NCBI GenBank assembly: GCA_907165135.1
Contig: OU015568.1
Span: 10,362,501 to 10,426,500 of the forward strand
Reading direction: 5' to 3'
Source: Oikopleura dioica
Taxonomy: Eukaryota; Chordata; Appendicularia; Copelata; Oikopleuridae
DNA length: 64,000 bases
Positions 36,378 through 48,631 of this stretch are shown here, one piece after another. The first letter of the stretch is position 1, and the number at the start of each line of letters is the position of its first letter. The position numbers were made by a program, and so were the translations under genes. The notes beneath the pieces were generated by a model that worked only from the letters and a program-made list of their open reading frames with translations, had not been told where the DNA came from and made no database searches.

Positions 36378-38758
36378 CTATGAGGAGGATGAGAATTCTT
36401 CGGAGTCGGAAGAATCATCGCCAACTGCAACCAAATCGTCATGGACATCTCTGGGACTGTTGATGAAGTCAATGTAGTCCTTCACTCCTCTTCTGAACTG
36501 TTTCTGGCTCTCTTGAAGCAGCTGTACAACTCGGACGCAGGGAGAGACGTACACTTCGAAGCCGATAACATAGATGTTCGCCGTGAAGGTACTGTTATGA
36601 TCGAAGAAGTACTTATTGAACTTCGAATCTAAAAACATAATTAAAAAAACTTTCGAAGGTTTCGCTCTTACCAATATAAATCTCTCTCATGGGCATAGCA
36701 TTTGTCATCTCGTTTCCGAAGACGAACTGCTTGGCCTTCTTCTTACTATCACGGTACTTCTTGTTCGGGATAATTTCCATCCCAAACTGAGTTTTCCCGG
36801 TGAAATTGTGAGAAGGGTAAGCCTCGAAGAGAATGAGTTCGGTTTCGTCAATGCTCTTCCGGAAAAAGAAAATATTGATCTCGCCCACATCTTTGAATTT
36901 GAGTTGGAAGCGAACTTGAGAGTCCCGAAGAACCTTTTCGACATCGACAGAGATGACTTTCTCCGTAGGAAATTGTCGCTAATGAAAATGAATATTTTTC
37001 CTTAAAAAACAAAATTACCTCTCGTTTCTCAGAAGTCTGCTCGTACTTGAACTCTTTGAGATCGATAACTGGTCCGTAGTCCACAGTAGGCGCTTGATAA
37101 AAAGTCTGCTGCTCTTCATACAATCGCCACTTGAACGCCTCGATTGAACGCTGGACTTTGTCGATATGAGGGGACTTGTTCATCAAGCTTCGTTCCTCTC
37201 TTTTAGTCTTAAAATTTTGTCTTTAGAAGATAAAATTTAAATATTTTTCTACCTCCACGTGAATGACGATTGAAACAATTTTCTCGTATTCATTGAGAAG
37301 ATGCTGATACGCAGGAAGAAGTCGTGGTTCTCGACCTTCGCTTTGGTAGTCATTCTCGTGTGCAAATCCTCGGAAAGTATCCACTGTAGGCTCGACGATT
37401 TCGACCTCCCGCTTCACCGCTTTCACTTCTTTTGGTGGTTCCTCCTTACTCTCCATTGGACCTCTCTGAAATTGAACCGTTGGCAAGGGGGTAAAGTCAC
37501 GAGAATCGTAGTCTGATCGTCGGAAAGCGGATGACTGTGGGCGATGAAATTCTTTCTCGCCCTCCTCTTCCGTGATTCTCGAACTTTCCGCCTTTTTCTT
37601 ATAAAAATTGATCTTTTCTTGTCTGCTCTCGGTCGGCCCATTGTCAATCTTCCTGCGCACTACCGGTACTCGATTCACTCTTCTCGGGATCAAGTTTTGA
37701 CCAAACTTTGGCACGACCGGACTTGCTGGTGGTGTCTTTCTTCGTCGGCTTGGCATCAAGCTTTGGTGCTTTTCGGGTTCTCGCTGAGGAGAAATATCAA
37801 CTTTAGAGACACTAAAATAACATGAAAACTTGTCTGTAAAGAAGCCATTTTACCTTTCACAATAGTCATCGATAGACTCCTCATATTGGAAATTGTCTCT
37901 AAGCGAGCAGACAGATTCAGCGCGAGTGATGGCCGGTTGCGGGGAAGGACCTGCTTCACTATCATCTTGCTCGAACATCTTACTTCCCTCTTCGTTATCG
38001 TCGCTGTCTAATTGCCCCATCATGGAGCAAGTTTCAACGTTTTGAATTCGAGGGTCGATTACAGTTCGCGGGAATTCCAAGTCCGCGATGTTGTCGAAGT
38101 TATAGGTGAAGGTGTTGTTCTCCTTCTTCACCCCAGTGACGTGGGGTCGGCGATTGTTGACGTCTGGTGGACCTACTTCCTCCGTCTCCGATCGTCCTCG
38201 ACCATTCTCAACCTTAGACTCATTTTTCGTGGCTAAGGATACGCGGGAAAGGTCTCCTTCAATCACAGACACAACATCATCCGGTCTTGCTCGGCCACGA
38301 CCGATTCCGGCTCGAATGACTCCACGGCTGAATCCTCCGCGCCCGAGACCTGTTCCTGGAAGGTCATCTCTGTCACTCTTCATGACTCGTCCTCGACCTC
38401 GTCCACGATAACGGCAAGAAGTAACCGTTCGGGTAGATACTGCGCTCATGGCGGTTTCACTCTCGTCGTCAGGGATCTCTGTGACTTGGCTTTCCTCGCT
38501 GGATTCATCCTCGGCAATGGGCTTTTTCATCGCTTCGTAGCGCCGCTCTTGGCCTACAAAATTTGTCATGCAAATACCGTTCAAATAGGATCATAAAATT
38601 ACTCATTCAAAAAACAACCCTTTCAGAAGCTCATAAACAAGAAGGACTTTACCTTCACCGATGAAAGATTGAGCTTTTCTCGCATCCCAGGCCGAGATAG
38701 ACACCGCTGAGGCAGACACCGCCGAGTCCTCTTGAGTAACATTATCGATCGCTGACAT
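36378..38758 (-). CDS. RG-rich protein with unrecognised C-terminal domain
   Basis: Starts MSAIDNVTQEDSAVSASAVS (38653-38758), then a 700-nt exon (37854-38553) with an RG/GR-rich tract (YRGRGRGRVMK, GTGLGRGGFSRGVIRAGIGR), typical of arginine-methylated RNA-binding proteins. A charged middle (about 37257-37780) follows. The C-terminal part looks globular: VRFQLKFKDVGEINIFFF, LFEAYPSHNFTGKTQFGMEI, FDSKFNKYFFDHNSTF. It ends in an acidic Ser tail (DDSSDSEEFSSSS). No enzyme motif is seen. An RNA or germline role is only a guess from the RG tract. The STPG-like gene starts 83 nt after its stop. Confidence 0.7.
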
Positions 38759-39389
38759 CGTCGCAGACTGCGACTCGCAGTTGAATCTCTAATCTACGCC
38801 GTCTGAAAGTGAAAAAATATTAACTTCTCACCAGTTGGGAAAATTGTGGAGGCAAGGAAAGTAATTTCTATTGGACGAGGAGAAAAAACGAAGCACAAAT
38901 CGTCAGTTGGCTTCGCTCGTGACAAATCTTCGTTTCTCCTGAGAAGTTTCACTTCTTCTTTTTATCAATGATGACTAAGTGCGCACCGTGGAAAGGAATC
39001 TCGAGGCTGAAATTCAACTCTAGAAATCCCCATACGGTATAGGCTATACCACTCGGTCAAAAGCTCGTATCTAGAAGTGATAAAAGAGTTTCAAATCAAA
39101 AGTTCGCCCTAATGGCCCTTTCTTGGATTTTAATCTGTCAGAAGGAAACTAAATTATTCCTAATGAAATGATAGCTTCCTGAAATCTGCTCCCGTAGAAA
39201 GCCGCGTCCCAGCTCATTGTCAATGACAATTTATGCAAAAAGCGATGGCGCAGCTCTCTAACAATGCTCAAAAGGCGGATGCTAATCGGACCGCAAATGA
39301 CAGTCCCTGCTGTCCGGGGGATAAAAACGAAGGAATCTTCAACCCTGCCTGTCCATTGAAGAAAATAAAGCAGCTTTAGTTTTTTTTCG
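38759..39389. promoter_or_regulatory. Divergent intergenic region with a TATA-like site
   Basis: Separates the RG-rich gene (-) from the PLA2-VWA gene (+). ATAAAAA at 39321-39327 lies about 65 nt before the latter's ATG and suits a TATA box. Nothing else was recognised. Confidence 0.4.
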
Positions 39390-41764
39390 ATGAAGCTTTT
39401 AGATTACGTCGCGTTAGGAGCGGCGACTGCGCAGACGCCCGGCTTCAGATTGAACACAGATGAGCTCAGCCTGGATTACGGAGATAGTGAGTATTTGAAC
39501 TTTTTTGACTTGGAACGAGGGAAGAAAAAGAAAGCAGCCAAATACGCAGCTTGGTTGGCGACAAGTAGCCAGCAATACCAGAGCACAACAAAGAAGACAA
39601 CAACGACGAGACGCACAACCAGACCAACAACAACGACATCAACAACTACTACTACCACTTCCACAACCACAACTACAACAACAAGGAAAACAACAACCAC
39701 AAAGAGAACGACTCGACCATATGGAGGATCTTCGGGTTCATCTGGCTACTCCGGATCTTCTGGATCTTCAGGTTCCTTGACATATTCCAGCTCCTCTGGT
39801 TCATCAAATGATTCTGGAAGCAATAACTCAGAGTTTTTCGACGATCGAGATCAGCTTCTTTCGATGATTAACCACATCATTTCGACAGAAGGTGGTCTGC
39901 CAGATCTCGGGCGGCCAGCTACAGACTTTCTCAACTACGGCTGCTGGTGCAACGTCCTCCACGATCGGGATCATGCGCGAAAAGCATTTGGAAAGTCTCT
40001 TGATAGTCTTGATTTGGCTTGTCAGCATTGGGAGCAGTGTCTGAAATGCACACAGATGGACGATACAGACTGTCAACCGTTACTTACAGACTACTCCGTG
40101 CTTTTGGGAACGCAGTCGTCTGGCAGCGCGTATTCTCCCGGATCAACAGCTACAACTAGTTGCGATGGTAATGCGGAAGGTTGTGGTAAATGGGCTTGCC
40201 AATGCGATGCTCGCTTTGCTGCACAGTTCGTCGCCGCGATAAGAGAGGGAGACTTTGATAATGCTAACCTGCACGCAAGTAACCAATGGGATCAATCCGC
40301 CATGTGTGCCTGGACTGGCGATTATGACACTCATGATGAGTGCTGTGGTGAGTATCCAAATCGATTCCCCTTTGCAACAAATTTCGGCCAACGCGCATGC
40401 TGCCACAACAAAACTTACAATACAAACGATGCCATGTGCTGCGCGAACGGACATATTTCAACTACTGGATCATGCTCTGGTGGAACTACATCTTCAACGG
40501 AAGCACCAACGACGCCTACTCCGGAACCAACTACCCAAGAGCCCACTACAATGGCGGAAACTATTTATACAACGACGCCAGGAGTAACTGATACAACAGA
40601 AAGCTTTCCCTTCGAAACTTTCACAACTGAAAAAGATGGAGGATCAAATGATGGAGGATCAAATGATGGATACAACAACCCATACGCACCAGCCGAGCCA
40701 ACAACTTGCCAAGCAACAAATCTCAACATCGTATTCTCGGTCGACATTTCATCTTCAATGGAATCGGTCCGCGAATTCTGGAGCTGGTTCAGAGGCTTCG
40801 TCGGGTTCTTCGACTCGTCCAAGCAGAAGATTTCTATCAACACATTTGCTGATGACTCCGATATCGTCTTGGATCTCGCTCATCACGATGTTCAACACAT
40901 AATGGACACCGTAGAGAATTTACGCAAGCAAGGTGCTTCATCCAGTTCCGAATCACTTCTTCTCAAGGCCCTAAAAACTTCAAGAGTTTCTCTGAAAGGG
41001 CTCGAAGACGAAAACAGCGTAAGTAGGCTTGAATCAGTTTGCCCTAAATCCATAATGTGGACTCGGTTACCCCGCGGTTGTTTTGACCTGAGAATGCGAC
41101 GGTGATGCGATTCGATTAGATCGCGACAAAAATATCTGATAAGTCCTAGACGTCTGATAATTTTTATCTAGGTTGTCATTGTCTTCACTGATGGCTGGAA
41201 CACGGATGCGAAAACTCCAGTTTTTCACGGAGAGGAGGCTTTCAAAGGTAAATAATGTTCTTTCTACGTCCGCTTACCAATAACCCAAATAAGATGGAAT
41301 CAACATGATTTCTGTTGGAATCGGCGAAAAACTGATGAAAGAATATCTTTACACAATTGCAACCGGAAATCAACGAAATGTCTACGAGGTGCAACTCAAT
41401 GAACTTGACTCTGTCACTTCATCACTTCAAAATCAGGTAAGTTTAACCAAATCATTCGAATCCTAGCAAAATACTTGTAGATTTGCTCATCAACAAGCCA
41501 AGAAGTGTTCGATAGTTCCGAAGCATGGACTGGTGCTCGTCCAGACATTATTTATGCAAAGGATACAATCGCCGATTATGCTCAGATATTCGACAAAAGA
41601 GGACGATTACCAAACGGCTACCAAGGTAATAGCCACATTTTTAGAACAATTTATAAGTCCTAGATCTCAACAACGAGTTCCTTCAATGGTACCGAACAGA
41701 AGCGCAGTTCGGAGGGGGCCTCATGATGCGCCGCCTCAACATGACAATGTTCAGTGATTTTTAA
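39390..41764 (+). CDS. PLA2-like plus von Willebrand A domain extracellular protein
   Basis: Exons inferred: 39390-41018, 41172-41247, 41294-41436, 41481-41625, 41664-41764. The short hydrophobic start (VALGAATAQT) is a weak signal peptide. A Thr-rich mucin-like stretch and a Ser/Gly stretch follow (39590-39840). Then comes a phospholipase A2-like domain: FLNYGCWCN, LDLACQHWEQCLKC and GKWACQCDARFAAQF. The catalytic His is present but its Asp partner is Trp and the calcium loop lacks its Gly residues, so catalysis is unlikely. A small Cys-rich module (RACCHNKTYN...CCANG) and a second Thr/Pro linker lead to a VWA domain with the MIDAS motif DISSSM, FTDGW and SVGIG. A tunicate house or matrix role is inference. 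Confidence 0.82.
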
Positions 41765-41963
41765 ACCACGAGTTCTACGAATACTGGAGATCCATCAAGT
41801 CCAGAAATTCAAGAAATTCTGCATACAACAAAACAACACTGCATGTCTAACTGTACAATATCTTTATATTTTCAATACACTTCATAAAATAATAGGCACT
41901 GATTCGTTCGAGGAACAGGAGAGGTTTTGTTTAGCTTGAGAGTTTTCCGTTTATAAATAGCAA

Positions 41964-43450
41964 TCAATTGAGGCCAATCCCCAAGGACTCTTCTTTGACA
42001 ATGAAAGCGTTGCCATCATGCAGGGCATATGGCGATATCATGGGGTAGGCCGCTTGGTGATAAGGATTTCGCACCGCGGTCCAAGCTTGCTGCTGGTGGT
42101 GAGCTGCAGCCGCCATTTCCATATTGAAGAGTCTATAGAATTTTAGATGGGCTGGATTGGGTTATCTTACTGGGGGAAATCTTTCCCGTTTTTCTTTCGT
42201 CGCCGCCTTGTTGGAGTGTCAGAGCGTTTCATGTCAGCGGGGCGGTGTTTCTGAGATTAGAATTACAATTAAAAAAGACGACAAGGTGCTTACTCCATGA
42301 AGCGACCAGTAAAGCGCGCAGGCATTGCATCCGACTTTGCCAGCAGGATCTGCAGAGCTCTGATCAAAATCCTTGTTTGGATATTTTAGCCGGATATCCT
42401 TCAGGCTTTTGAACTTTCTCCACAAAGTGGTGTTGGAGGTTTTGCAGTTGAAGCACTCCTTTTTGACTTTTTTGTCGCGAGAAGATTTCTGTTGACATTT
42501 CCGGCAAACAAATATCTACAATTCTGTAAAGAGGAGCTTTGAAAATTTGTAAGCTACCTTGTTGTTGGTGGGATCCGGGCTGAAATCCCCCACGTAACCA
42601 CGTGATCCACAGCTCGGACATTGCTCCGTTCGCACAATCGTCGTTTCCTGGCCAAAGTTTTGAATGGAATGGTGGAAGTTGAGCATGTACGGGCTTGCGT
42701 GTGCGAAAGTCTCCTACAAAAGCGGTCATTCTTTTTGATCTGCGTCTATAGAAAGATCTTACATTGGAGAAACTTCCGCTGTAGTTCTGATAGGGCGAGT
42801 AAAAGGCGGAGGAAGCCTGTGTTGCGCGTTCGAAAGAATCCACGTATCTGGGTTATCAACTTTCCCACACTGAATGGTCGGAATTGCAAAAGCAACTCAC
42901 TTTCCTTTCTGAGTGACTGGACTTTCTAACGCCGCTCCTGAGTCGGCGAAGCGAACTGCTGCTGCAGCAGGTTCTCCCGCCAAACCATCGAATCATCGGC
43001 GCTCATGTGAGGCGCGGCCACGACTAACTGATCTTCCACGGCTTTCTCATCTAAATAATCCTGATTAGAATGATTGCGATTTGATGGAATTAGCAATTGT
43101 TGATGTAACTCGAGGAAAACCGAAGGCGAAATTTATTCAACTCATGAATTTTGCTTTAAAACTACGTTTTCGACACGAATATTCCAAGTTTATGATAATA
43201 TTATCGGCTCACCTGAATGCACTTCAACATGAGAAGCTGCTGATACAGCCGATTGTGTAACTTCGTCCTCGTAAATCTGAAGCGATAATGGGTAACAGGC
43301 TAAGGCACGGATCAAAAACTTGAATGTGAGCAAACGAATAAATAAGCAATTACTCCAACTTTCGACAGGTAGGCAGCTGACGGAAGCAGCGCTCACATCC
43401 TGGAACTCAAATTTGAGAACTTCACTTCCTACTTTGTGAGGGGTCACCTT
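41964..43450 (-). CDS. GATA-type zinc-finger transcription factor (N-terminus unresolved)
   Basis: One C-terminal GATA finger: ECFNCKTSNTTLW, then CNACALYWSLHG, followed by the basic arm HRPADMKRSDTPTRRRRKK, matching the NRPLTMKKEGIQTRNRK block of GATA factors. Read straight through, the finger spacing is C-x2-C-x38-C-x2-C; removing an in-frame 57-nt GT-AG intron (donor at GTTCAAAAG) gives TLWRNSADPAGKVGC, near the normal 17-20. An upstream CPSCGSRG block may be a degenerate first finger half. The tail ends VKEESLGIGLN, with a possible SUMO site. Upstream exons read QIYEDEVTQSAV, DEKAVEDQLVVAAPHMSADD and YVDSFERATQ. The join before YVDS could use a GC donor or a GTGAGT donor. The true start was not found. 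Confidence 0.8.
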
Positions 43451-44415
43451 GCCGTATCAATCCAATTGAGCTTTATGGGTCAAAGATTGGATGATTATCA
43501 TGTGAATCTTGTAAAATCGTTGATATAAAATTTTGAGTACCCTAAGAAAACATTTTGCTGATCCCCCTTTTTTCATATTACAACCGGTAACCAAATAAGT
43601 GCACTAGAAATTTTGTCACTTTTCGAAAATTTTTCTCTACGAACAGATAGAATTTAATTTAATTAAATCATAGAAACTGTGCATTTTCGATTCAATTTAA
43701 AATCATTTGCTCATTTAGATAAAATCTTTCTATCTTACCGTGTTTTCTGATATGATTCTGTTCTCAGGCGCGATCATATTTATCTTGAATGATGCTCGAA
43801 AATCAGCTGATGATCTCTTATTGTGCTGGATGATCTGCGGCTATCTGATACTCTGGCAAAGGATCTGGCACTCGCCGGAGGGGGCAATGAGCTCTCCGGC
43901 GCCACACACAACAGCAGCAAAAACAGGTCGCTTTATCAGTAGCGCATGCCCGTCCACATAACGACGATGACGAGTCAGGCTGCCAAAAATGAGTTAGGCG
44001 AATTCCGGGATGATTGAGAATCCAACCTTTTTTAGTTTCGATCGGATTTTTCTTTGAGATTCTGATAAGAAGATAAAATGAATCATAAAGAGTGAGAAGT
44101 TGAAGTTAAGTTAGAGGAATCCTGCTGTCCAGATCTGATAATATTTGTTACTTTGAATAAAAAAATCTTGTGTTTCGAATGACCTTGTTCAACCTGTAAC
44201 TACCCGGTAGGTCCATGCGATAATGCTTAAACATCCGGCAAACGGAGGTTATATCAAGTTATTCAAAAGCAGCGGGAAAGAGGAATTTTCTCATTGACCT
44301 GCTCTTACAGTTTTATTTTTACTGCTCAATTTACTCTAAACGGTTTAGAATAACGCCAATTTTTCCATGATTAAATTACAAGAATTTTTGTTGAAGAAGT
44401 ACCAATTTTATTCAT
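43451..44415. other. Intergenic region between Mab-21 and GATA genes
   Basis: About 1 kb. It may contain the unplaced first exon of the GATA gene. Otherwise AT-rich with no recognised element. Confidence 0.4.
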
Positions 44416-45904
44416 TTATAAAGTATCTGATTTTCCGATAATAAGAAGCCTCACAATATTCCAGGTCGTTTTTGCCATTCCATTCAAAATAACAGGATCG
44501 TACCCGGAAAACAAATCGACATTGTCAAGGATGTAATGAGGGCACTTTCTAAACAACGCGTGATAATCGTATTTACTCATATTCTACTACCTTGATTGCA
44601 TGCATGAGATCGATTGCAGGAGGATTCCAACGAGTCTATCTCCGATGTCTTCCGGTTTCCAGCGATCGTCAGAAGGGTGTTTCTCACACTCAATCAACAG
44701 AAGTGATTCCAAGTGTTTTGACAAGATTAGGCCTGGCTAAGAAGAGATAATTATTTGACGTTTTTAATATTGCTCGATCGGCGATCGCTATTTTTAGAAA
44801 ACAAAATTACAAATATGATAATTAGCAACATTATTATCATAAATCACAATTTATATTTCTACCTCAAGATGTCGTTCGAAAATTGTCTTTAAAATCGCCA
44901 GCACCATTTTTCTGTTTGCATCTTCGAGTAAATTCGTGTACGCCTCAGCGAACGAAAATGCCCAACTGTCTCCAGCGATTCCATCTCTTGATAGAAGCGA
45001 GAATCCTTCAGTCTTGACTGAAGAGACAATTTGGGGAGCTGGCCAAAGTTGACTCTGGGGCCAGTGCTGCGCGGATCTGAATAAGTGCTTATTTATCAAA
45101 TTCAGAACAAGGTCAGATTTCGATTATCAATCGAGAATCTATTATGCCGGGTCTGGTTGCGTCAGTCTACCTGCGAAAATGCAAAAAGGGTTCAAAGCTG
45201 AGAAGCAAAAAGAACATACCTCGGCCACATTCCACCACAGCGAAAGGCTGGAACGATACGGACAATGAATCCATTCCGGATGGTCAAAATCGCTTCTGTT
45301 GCATTTGTGTTGAGAACGACGAGTGAGTTGTACGGGGAGTTCTCCAACGCAGTCATAAGTAGTCCCTAAGAATTGATTTGAAATAAAATCGATTGATTTT
45401 CCTAACCTGGAAGCGCGCGCGAATCTTTCTACTTGATAGATAACCGCTTGCAGTGATAAACTCAACCCACAGGCTCATACTTCTTTTTCTCCCATCGCTA
45501 AAATAATCCCAAAAATGATTCCCATTCATAAATCAACTCGATACCTCAACTTCAACGACGCGCAACCAGGAACGCTACCATCATCGACGAGATTGAAAAC
45601 ACCCATTTGATTGAGATAAAGATGAACTTCCACTTCATGCTGGGAAACAACATGCAATCCTTCTATTCGCCCATCAATTTCCTGGAGATTTCCGACAAAA
45701 CGAGGTTCGCTTTTTTCGACTTCTTTCAAAAGCTCAGAAACGATCTGGATGGATTCTCGGAGGCGGGCAGATGCTGTTTGTTGTTGCGGGAGTACTCTTT
45801 CGTTCCTGTTTTTCGAGTTTCATAAATTGAAGGAACAACAACTTCAAATTCTACATGCTTCTGAAACTCTAACAAAAATCATTCAGGTTAAACTGGCAAA
45901 TCAT
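44416..45904 (-). CDS. MAB21L1: Mab-21-like protein
   Basis: Developmental protein with the nucleotidyltransferase fold shared with cGAS. Blocks match MAB21L1/2 in order: ELLKEVEKSEPRFVGNL, EVEVHLYLNQMGVFNLVDDG, SVPGCASLKL, DGRKRSMSLWVEFITASGYL, RKIRARFQ, VRIVPAFRCGGMWPRSA, VKTEGFSLLSR, LLLIECEKHPSDD, IGDRLVGILLQSISCMQ and KCPHYILDNVDLF. It ends DTL at 44416. Introns are short; one reads GTAGTAGAATATG...TTGTTTAG near 44572. The start is probably MICQFNLNDF (45904), matching the MI...LNKYYNER start of the family, but its splice to NERVLPQQQ does not keep frame with standard sites. Paralogue 1 versus 2 cannot be told. Confidence 0.9.
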
Positions 45905-46659
45905 ATTTTTTCTCTATTTTTCTGATAGTGAGTGTATGTAAAAGTTGATCGAAGTTTGCTTCAGTATGTAATTAGCTGATCGTCGATTAGTTCCCCTCGG
46001 AAATTAACTCATCGGGGAGGCGGCGGTTCTCCTCTTTGTTCTCACTCCCTAATTATCGGACAATACGTTGTATCGCCATGCAAAACTTGATTGATGTGAA
46101 AAAATAAAAAATCTCTGATTTTGGGTGTTTTTTGTAAGAAGTGCCTTTTGTAAATGGTAAACTGACAGTAGGCCGGCCGCATATCTGACAGGAGGTAAAT
46201 TCAGGTAGACAGAAATTCGGTTTGGGCACACGCCGTGATGCCAATGAACGAATAATCGAACGTTAAAACATATTTTATTCAAGGGGCACAACATATTCAG
46301 ATTTCTTTGCTGTTCATAATTATAAAGTTTTTTTACAATATCTCTAGAACATAAATCTATATTGACAATGAGCTTCTTAAAGATTTATTGTTCGACAACA
46401 TGTTTCAGGTAAAATAATCCTTCGATAAACTATTTTTGTCATCCATACAAAACATCTCGCAATCTCTCGTAAATACAGCATAATTTACAATCGTCATGAA
46501 TATGAATAATGAATTCAAGCGTAGATAATTATGCAAACGTTTTAGCTCGCATCAAAAAGGCAATATAATCCAGGTTGGTTTCTTACAAAATATTTTATTA
46601 AAAAAGCCATCGAAATTTGAAACCGAAAAAGTTTACTACGCATTTTTGAAAGCGCTGGC
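45905..46659. other. Divergent intergenic region
   Basis: About 750 nt between Mab-21 (-) and the following + gene. No motif beyond AT-rich sequence was recognised; shared promoter sequence is likely here. Confidence 0.4.
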
Positions 46660-47814
46660 ATGGACAATTCAAAAGCTCCCAGACACAGCCGCAGTATTTC
46701 TTCTCAGAATAGGTAATTAGAACTTGTTCAAACTTTGTTTTTCTTCAACGAGAATTCAGTAAAGTTCACCTTCACCTTCTTTCCGCATCTCTGTTTTGCG
46801 ATTCTATCATTGATTCCGATTATTGTGCGTTTTTGTGGAAATATCTCGTTCCCAATCTGGCCTTTGCCGGAGATCATTCAATGGAGTCTATCCAGCGCTT
46901 TTGCTCGTGCAGCTGCCGACGAAAATGAACCGGCTCCTTCCACTCCCGAGAAATCTAATCATGCTAGAAAGACAGAACGAGCAGCTGTTCAGGAAAGAAC
47001 TCCGTCAAAAAATGCATCAAGGAAGAAACATTCATCAAATGAGATCCGGTCGCGTATGAGCGCAAGCAGCGTGAAGAAGCACAAACTAGCAATTTCACCC
47101 GTTTCCACCATCAAAATCGATCCTCATGCCCTGAAAGAAAGGATTTCAGATTCCATGGAACTTCCTGAAACACAGCGTAAAGATTCCGCTACCATTATTC
47201 AATCGCTCACGAATCTTGCTGCTAATCTTTTTGGAAACGCAGAGTCAAAGTCATCCGAGTTGATTTCCCCAATCACAAGCGCAGGCGAAGTTTCATCGGA
47301 CCCATCTGTCAAGACATCCTCTTCGGAAGAAGATATCAAGCTTGGGTTATTTTTATAGACTGTCAATATTTTTTGATCTTCTTTAATACAGTCTCTTATA
47401 ATCCAACCACGGTCTGTGAAATCTCAACCAAAGCGATCCAAAAAATCCCGATCCAAGGTCAGCTTCTCATCAGAGACAACTCAAATCTCCGACGACGATA
47501 GAATCTTCCGTGAGAATCCATCCGTAGCTGCCCCCAGACAGAAGCCACAGACGAAGACTCTTTACAAATACACCAATGACGACTCCCAGCAGCATGGAAA
47601 CTGGTTTCCTTCCGCTTCTAGTCGAATAGTAGAGAGCGCCACGTGCTTCGAAAGAGAACGTAAACTTCAAGACAGAATCGAGTTTTTACGAAGCTCGATC
47701 AAGAAAGGCATTGATGGAATGAACAGAGTGCTCGATAATATGCAGCAAGCAAGATACAGAGATCAAGGAAAGGTCCCTTATTCAAATAATCTGCAATTAG
47801 TTATTCTTTCATGA
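46660..47814 (+). CDS. Unrecognised basic, Ser-rich probable nuclear protein
   Basis: Starts MDNSKAPRHSRSISSQN (46660-46712). A GT-AG intron of 183 nt joins to SAFARAAADENEPAPSTPEK from 46896. Lys/Arg/Ser-rich stretches (KKHKLAISPVS, KRSKKSRSKVSF) suggest nuclear import, and a helical tail (CFERERKLQDRIEFLRSSIK) could form a short coiled coil. The exon from 47392 continues the theme in phase 0, but the matching donor near 47344 would be GG-AG; with the GT donor at 47346 the protein would stop after four more bases of the next exon. No domain is recognised. The final coding end is uncertain. Confidence 0.5.
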
Positions 47815-48631
47815 CCTCGAAAAGTTCTGAATGGCGAGATTTCCACCGACGAGTATTTTGACAATATCGCTCACATCCATTGATCCTGAAACCCTCTCCT
47901 GCTAGAAAACTAAGACATATTTTACTTTTCTAAGGCACAAAACATGCGCGCTCATTTTATTATCTGGTGACTGTAAATAGCAATAAATAAGTTTTATATA
48001 AACAACTGGCAGTATTTTAGTTTCAGTCGCTTTTTGTAATAAATACATTTTTACAAGTAGTTAGAATAAAATTCAGTTGATGATATTCGCTTGTATAAGG
48101 TGCGCCGGGTATTTCGAAAGCCTAATTCAGAGTAATAAAATTGAAGAATCTTGATAGGAAAGCTGACAATAAGTTAACTAAATAAACGGATGATAAAGGA
48201 TACATTATCAAGCTCAGTATTTGAGGTTTAGGTGCATAAAGGTTGGGCTCCGAAAAGTCGAGCAAAATTCTCGTGATTGAGAGACATTGTTAACGTTTTT
48301 GGGCATAAAGGGTTGAAGACCACGTGGGCTTTCAAAAGTAAACACCTGTAAGTCGGACATACACTAAGCTGGGAACAGTACAATAGAATAAGAAAGCAGC
48401 GGAGAGTAGTTACCGTTTGAACTTAATTGAGGACACGGCAGTACTTTTTTAAAGAGCAATAAAAGCGTAGAAACTTCATGATATCCTGTTTCGGTGCAAG
48501 AGAAAATCGCCATCAAGGAAGTGATTCTTCCTTGATTGCACGATGGCGTAAATGCGGATATGCTGAAGAGGAGATGGCATTGTGAAAGAAAGGAAAAAAT
48601 AAAGGGAAAGATAACTGAAACGAAAGTAAGG
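47815..48631. other. Tail-to-tail intergenic region
   Basis: About 800 nt between the 3' ends of the preceding + gene and INTS6 (-). Nothing recognised. Confidence 0.45.

Noticed and set aside
39476-39700. Val-rich hydrophobic frame on - opposite the PLA2-VWA gene
   Set aside because: Reverse complement of the Thr codon repeats of the mucin-like linker.
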